Shown: positions 6,624-10,232 of the stretch, piece by piece | How positions within the stretch are numbered: position 1 is the first letter of the stretch | Layout: every line of letters starts with the position of its first letter | NCBI GenBank assembly: GCA_945875935.1 | Contig: CAMCNE010000080.1 | Span: forward strand, 1 to 10,232 | From: Bordetella parapertussis | Lineage (GTDB): Bacteria > Pseudomonadota > Gammaproteobacteria > Burkholderiales > Burkholderiaceae_C | Direction of reading: 5' to 3' | DNA length: 10,232 nt | Made by a program: the position numbers and the translations under genes | The notes under the pieces: generated by a model | The model's database searches: none | Told to the model about the DNA's origin: nothing | The model's input: only the letters and a program-made list of their open reading frames with translations

Positions 6624-6707
6624 CCGCGAAGTTCGGGTCGTTTCGGGTCCTTCGCACACCGCGCAGCGGGTATCCTCGACCCTCTCGTTTTTTTCGCCGC
6701 CCCGACC
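6624..6707 (+). promoter_or_regulatory. Spacer upstream of the desaturase, with a 10-base tandem repeat
   Basis: This 84-base gap holds two direct copies of TTCGGGTC (6632-6639 and 6642-6649) exactly one helical turn apart. It also has TATCCT (6671-6676), which could be a poor -10 box, and a run of seven T (6688-6694). GGGT/ACCC before the T-run is too small a stem to call a terminator. Whether a promoter for the desaturase lies here is open. Confidence 0.25.
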
Positions 6708-7826
6708 GTGACCGAAGCCGCCAGACTCAACGAGCTCGCCATCCCAACTGCGCCTGCTGCTGCCAGCGATTCAGCATGGCATGACCGCGCCCGCGAGCTG
6801 ATTGGCGACCTGTTCAGCCGCTCGCCCGCCGTCTACTGGACTGACCTGCTGTTGAGCGCCGGCGCGGCCTGGGCGCTGACGGTGGTCTATTTCACCGCAC
6901 CTGCCTGGAGCGCGTTGCAAGTCGGCGCCTTCGTGATCGCCAGCGTGCTGTTCTTCCGCGTGGGCACCTTCATTCACGAGATCGTGCACATGCCCAGCGG
7001 CCAGATGGATGGCTTCAAGCGCGCATGGAACGTGTTGGTGGGTGTGCCACTGCTGATGCCTTGGGTCATCTACCGCAATCACATCGAGCACCACAACCAC
7101 CAGAAATTCGGCACGCCCGCAGACGGCGAGTACCTGCCGCTGGCTTCGTCTCCGCTGGGCGAGACGCTGAAATACCTGGTGCAAGCGCCGTTGCTGCCGC
7201 TGTTCATGCTGGCGCGTTTCGGGGTGCTGGGCCCGCTGTCGTGGCTGCATGGCGGGCTGCGCGAATGGGTGCTCACCAGCGCGTCGGCCGCTGTGTCCAA
7301 CCCCCACTATCGAAAGCGCTTCGCCAAGCGAGATGAGTCGCATCTGCTGCTGGTCGAAGCGCTTTGTTTTGTGTATCTGGCGACCATTGCCGCGCTGCTG
7401 TTTCTGGGCTGGATCAATGTCTGGGATTTCCTCATGGGCTACACGCTGCTGGCGTTCACGCTGGCGCTGAACTGGGTGCGCAACCTGGCGGCGCACCGCT
7501 ACGGCAATCGAGGTGAGCGCATGACGCTGGCCGAACAGGTGGCCGAGTCGATCAACATCACCGGCCAGACCTGGTTGACCGTGGCGCTGTTTCCGGTGGG
7601 CTTGCGCTACCACGCCTTGCATCACATGTTCCCGGGCTTGCCATATCACCGCATGGGCCAGGCGCATCGTCGCCTGATGCAGGGCCTGCCGGCCGATTCG
7701 CCGTACCGGTGCAGCAACCGTGACAGTTACTTCGGGGCCGTGCGTGAGCTGTGGCAGTCGGCCAAGAAGACGCCTGTTGAAGACTCGGCGATGCGGGCGT
7801 GGGCCCCGAGCTCCGGTCGCTCTTGA
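6708..7826 (+). CDS. Membrane fatty acid desaturase
   Basis: This 372-residue integral membrane di-iron protein belongs to the fatty acid desaturase superfamily, which introduces double bonds (or hydroxyl groups) into acyl chains using O2 and reduced electron carriers. All three histidine clusters are present: H90-EIV-H94, H125-IE-HH129 (with a further H131), and H302-AL-HH306. An extra AAHRYG with H263 is also present. Hydrophobic segments lie at about 45-63, 70-85, 106-121, 156-180, 214-235 and 238-260. The GTG at 6708 is the only standard start codon between the upstream in-frame stop (6621) and the membrane core. No ribosome binding site precedes it, so translation may be weak or leaderless. 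The substrate and regiochemistry are unknown, and hydroxylase or carotenoid ketolase-type relatives share the fold. The next gene overlaps it by 28 bases. Confidence 0.88.
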   Translation: MTEAARLNELAIPTAPAAASDSAWHDRARELIGDLFSRSPAVYWTDLLLSAGAAWALTVVYFTAPAWSALQVGAFVIASVLFFRVGTFIHEIVHMPSGQMDGFKRAWNVLVGVPLLMPWVIYRNHIEHHNHQKFGTPADGEYLPLASSPLGETLKYLVQAPLLPLFMLARFGVLGPLSWLHGGLREWVLTSASAAVSNPHYRKRFAKRDESHLLLVEALCFVYLATIAALLFLGWINVWDFLMGYTLLAFTLALNWVRNLAAHRYGNRGERMTLAEQVAESINITGQTWLTVALFPVGLRYHALHHMFPGLPYHRMGQAHRRLMQGLPADSPYRCSNRDSYFGAVRELWQSAKKTPVEDSAMRAWAPSSGRS

Positions 7827-8833
7827 ACGCGCGCCTGCCCGAACTGGTGACGACGGCACCAGCGATCGTTGCCCACACGTCAGCGCCTGCCTGCCTGATC
7901 GTCAACCCCCGCAGCTTCAGCGCATCGCGCGGTCTGGCCGAAAAGGCCGTTGCGCTGGCGCGTTCGCATCACGCCGAGGTGGTGGTGGTCACAGCTCCGG
8001 CCGAGTTGACCGCGGCCATCGAATCCATCCTGGCGCGCCGCCAGCAGCAGGTCATGGTGCTGGCGGGTGACGGCACGGTGTGCGCCGTCGTTGATCAGTT
8101 GGCCAATCTGCCGTCGGGATCGTGGATCCCCGATCTGCTGATATTGCCCGGTGGCCGCTCTAACCTGACGGCGGAAGACCTGGTGCCTGGCGGACAGGCG
8201 CTGGCCACCATGGAGCTGGCGCTGGTGCGCGCACGCGAGCAGCGCTGGGATGTGGCGGTGGAAGAACGCTCCCCCCTGCGCATCGAGCAGTCGCCCGCGC
8301 CACCGCGCCACGGCTTCTTCATGGCCGCAGCCTGCATCGACAGCGCCATACGCCAATGCCACCAGGACCGCTTCGATCACAGCACGCTGCGCGCCGGCGT
8401 GACCACCCTGAGTTATGTGCTGGGGCTAGCGGTGCGTGCCGTGTTCGGCCGCTCCGGTATCACCTGCCCGACCTTGCGCATCGATGCGGGCGCGTGCGGC
8501 ACGCAGCAGGGGTTTGTGCGACTGCTGCTGGCGACCACGCTGCTGCACCGCACCGGCTTGCTCAACCCCTACGCCGCGCGTGGCGACGGCGAGGTGCGCG
8601 TGACCTCCGTCAGCCGCGACGCTCAGAGCTTCTGGCGCTTGCTGCCCAGGTTGCTGACCGGGCGTTATCTGAAGTCGATGAGCGCCGACAAGGGCTACCT
8701 CAGCGGCCGGTGCGACAGCGTGCTGGTGGATGGTCTGGCCGGCTATTCGCTGGACGGCGAAGCGTTCGATACCGACCCGAGCCGGCCGGTTGTCATCAGC
8801 GCTGGCCCGCGCCTGCGCTTCATCAGGCCATGA
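7799..8833 (+). CDS. Diacylglycerol/sphingosine kinase-family protein
   Basis: This 344-residue protein has the fold of the diacylglycerol kinase catalytic family (YegS/DgkB/sphingosine kinase-like), which phosphorylates lipid alcohols with ATP. Seen are an N-terminal nucleotide-site LIVNPRS (33-39), the hallmark GDGTV (90-94), a second loop PGGRSNLTAEDL (117-128), and the C-terminal LDGEAF (318-323) typical of the family's closing beta domain. The second loop normally reads GGT-x-N; here the threonine is arginine (R120), so activity or substrate may differ. The N-terminal 25 residues or so look non-conserved. The start is uncertain: GTG 7799 lies inside the desaturase gene, and TTG 7823 and GTG 7847 are in-frame alternatives. 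The stop overlaps the next start (ATGA at 8830-8833). The context suggests action on a lipid related to the desaturase and exporter, which is an inference. Confidence 0.82.
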   Translation: MGPELRSLLNARLPELVTTAPAIVAHTSAPACLIVNPRSFSASRGLAEKAVALARSHHAEVVVVTAPAELTAAIESILARRQQQVMVLAGDGTVCAVVDQLANLPSGSWIPDLLILPGGRSNLTAEDLVPGGQALATMELALVRAREQRWDVAVEERSPLRIEQSPAPPRHGFFMAAACIDSAIRQCHQDRFDHSTLRAGVTTLSYVLGLAVRAVFGRSGITCPTLRIDAGACGTQQGFVRLLLATTLLHRTGLLNPYAARGDGEVRVTSVSRDAQSFWRLLPRLLTGRYLKSMSADKGYLSGRCDSVLVDGLAGYSLDGEAFDTDPSRPVVISAGPRLRFIRP

Positions 8834-10232
8834 CGTCGCCTGCCGCGTCTGACGCCAAGGCGACGCGCAGCCGAGCGCTGCCCATGATCGCCGCGCTGGT
8901 GCGCGCCTATCCCGGCCGCAGCGCGGCGGGGCTGGCGGCGGTGTTTGCCGCGGGCTTGATGGACGGGCTGGGTCTGTCGATGCTGCTGTCGATGCTGTCG
9001 CTGGCCACGCGCACCAGCGACAAGGCGCCCTCGATGCCCGAGCAGATTGCCCTGCGGGTGGCCGAGTACCTGGGTCTGCAGCCCACCGCGCCGGTGCTGC
9101 TGGTGCTGGCCACCACGCTCATCGGCTGCAAGGCCGCGCTGTCCTTGCTGGCCAATCGTCAGGTGGGCTACACCGTGGCCAACATCGCCACCGACATGCG
9201 GCTGGCGCTGATCCGCTCGGTCATTTCGGCGCGCTGGTCGCACTATCTGCAGCAGTCGGTCGGTCGGCTGTCCAACGCGGTGGCCACCGAGGCGCAGCGC
9301 GCGTCTGAAGCCTTCCAGTACAGCGCCGAGATGGCGGCGATGCTGCTCAACTCGCTGATCTATCTGTGCATTGCGCTGGCGATTTCCTGGCAGGCCGGCG
9401 TCGCCGCGGCGATCGCCGGCGGGGTGCTGCTGGCGGTGCTGCACCGGCTGGTGCGTGCGTCGCGCAATGCCGGCCAGCAGCAAACCGAGCTGCTCAAGTC
9501 GCTGCTGTCGGTGCTGGGCGGACAACTGGCGGCGGCCAAGGCACTCAAGGCCATGGCCCGCGAGGACCATGTCGACGCCTTGCTGTCTGACCAGACGCGC
9601 GCGCTGCGGCGATCGTTGCGGCGCCAGGTGGTCAGCAAGGAAGCCATGGGTGCCTTGCAAGAGCCGCTGCTGGCGATCCTGGTCGGCGTGGGTTTCTTCC
9701 TCAGCCTGGTCGTGCTCGAGATGCCGCTGGCTTCGGTGCTGGTGATGCTGTTTTTGCTGGCTCGCACGGTGAGCTACCTGTCCAAGGCGCAGCGCGCTTA
9801 TCAGCAGGTGGTGGTTCGAGAGAGCGCCTACTGGTCGCTGATCGATGACATCGCCGCCGCACGCTCGCAGGTCGAACCGCGTGGTGGCGAGAAATCGGTC
9901 GAGCTCGTCGAGGGCATCCGCTTCGAGGGCGTGAGCTTCGGGCACGGTCACCACCGCGCCATCGTCAAGCACGGCTCGTTCACCGTGCCCGCGCAGCAGT
10001 TGACGGTGTTCATCGGCCCGTCGGGCGCGGGCAAGACCACGCTGCTTGATCTGGTGGTGGGGCTGCAGCAACCCGATGACGGTCAGATCCTCGTCGACGG
10101 GGTGCCGCTGCGTGATCTGGACCTGCGCCAGTGGCGAAGGCAGATCGGCTACGTGCCGCAGGAGTCGGTGATGGTCGACGAATCGGTGGCCTACAACGTG
10201 ACGCTGGGCGAGGTGGGTCTGGACGAAGACCG
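8830..10232 (+). CDS. ABC exporter, fused membrane and ATPase domains (3' end outside window)
   Basis: This is the first 467 codons of an ABC transporter of the exporter (ABCB/MsbA-like) type. Six probable membrane helices lie in residues 32-315 (about 32-58, 87-107, 168-187, 189-207, 281-297 and 298-315). The ATPase domain then begins near residue 360, with Walker A GPSGAGKTT at 396-404 (K402) and the Q-loop IGYVPQE with Q444. The signature motif and Walker B lie beyond the window. The aromatic A-loop residue before Walker A seems to be His (VSFGHGHH, H372) instead of the usual Tyr. No peptidase domain is present at the N-terminus, so it is not a bacteriocin processing exporter. The ATG overlaps the stop of the lipid-kinase gene, indicating coupled translation. 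A lipid or lipid-linked substrate is plausible from the neighbours but not shown. Confidence 0.93.
   Translation, partial: MTSPAASDAKATRSRALPMIAALVRAYPGRSAAGLAAVFAAGLMDGLGLSMLLSMLSLATRTSDKAPSMPEQIALRVAEYLGLQPTAPVLLVLATTLIGCKAALSLLANRQVGYTVANIATDMRLALIRSVISARWSHYLQQSVGRLSNAVATEAQRASEAFQYSAEMAAMLLNSLIYLCIALAISWQAGVAAAIAGGVLLAVLHRLVRASRNAGQQQTELLKSLLSVLGGQLAAAKALKAMAREDHVDALLSDQTRALRRSLRRQVVSKEAMGALQEPLLAILVGVGFFLSLVVLEMPLASVLVMLFLLARTVSYLSKAQRAYQQVVVRESAYWSLIDDIAAARSQVEPRGGEKSVELVEGIRFEGVSFGHGHHRAIVKHGSFTVPAQQLTVFIGPSGAGKTTLLDLVVGLQQPDDGQILVDGVPLRDLDLRQWRRQIGYVPQESVMVDESVAYNVTLGEVGLDED

Noticed and set aside
6667..6694. Possible terminator of the lemA-GIDE unit (GGGT/ACCC plus seven T)
   Set aside because: The stem is only four base pairs and is separated from the T-run by five bases.
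6771..7859. Long open frame (362 codons) on the minus strand opposite the desaturase
   Set aside because: Composition is low-complexity His/Gln/Arg and the plus strand encodes the desaturase His clusters, so this is a shadow.
8743..10071. Long open frame (442 codons) on the minus strand opposite the ABC exporter
   Set aside because: The plus strand has clear exporter motifs. The antisense product is rich in Arg, Gln and His with no recognisable domain, as expected for shadow frames in GC-rich DNA.
1..10232. Mobile elements, CRISPR repeats, toxin-antitoxin or phage-defence genes
   Set aside because: None seen. All intergenic spaces are shorter than about 160 bases and contain no repeat array or transposase remnant.

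Overview
The window looks like a chromosomal segment of a GC-rich betaproteobacterium of the order Burkholderiales, most likely a Comamonadaceae-type genome. The evidence is the strong G/C third-position bias throughout, a small Trp-rich protein of a kind I associate with Burkholderiales, a 560-residue IlvD next to lgt and dnaQ, and a tRNA-Val(CAC) with an encoded CCA end. The genus cannot be fixed from the sequence alone. Coding density is high, no stretch longer than about 160 bases lacks a gene, and I see no insertion sequence, integrase, CRISPR array, rRNA or plasmid origin.

Left part (1-3223): the 3' end of an acetyl-CoA synthetase gene (acs) runs rightward and converges on a small periplasmic c-type cytochrome gene on the minus strand. 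A 137-base divergent spacer follows, then a small Trp-rich membrane protein on the plus strand. That gene converges on ilvD (dihydroxy-acid dehydratase, branched-chain amino acid synthesis), which is on the minus strand. A likely ilvD terminator lies inside the last codons of the Trp-rich gene.

Middle part (3349-5043): divergent from ilvD, lgt (lipoprotein diacylglyceryl transferase) and dnaQ (DNA polymerase III proofreading subunit) form a translationally coupled pair with an ATGA overlap. A tRNA-Val(CAC) gene starts 10 bases after dnaQ and is followed by a good rho-independent terminator. A perfect 14-base palindrome bridges the dnaQ stop and the first bases of the tRNA.

Right part (5128-10232): a lemA gene is followed after 5 bases by a membrane protein resembling the GIDE / MULAN family, which here carries a textbook EF-hand calcium-binding loop. 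Then come three tightly packed genes with a lipid theme: a membrane fatty acid desaturase, a protein of the diacylglycerol/sphingosine kinase fold (starting inside the desaturase gene), and an ABC exporter with fused membrane and ATPase domains (ATGA overlap, cut by the window end). The overlaps suggest one transcript and possibly one pathway of lipid modification followed by export.

Most of the window is core housekeeping sequence. The two places most worth following up are the LemA/EF-hand-GIDE pair and the desaturase-lipid kinase-ABC exporter cassette. Promoters could not be assigned with confidence.
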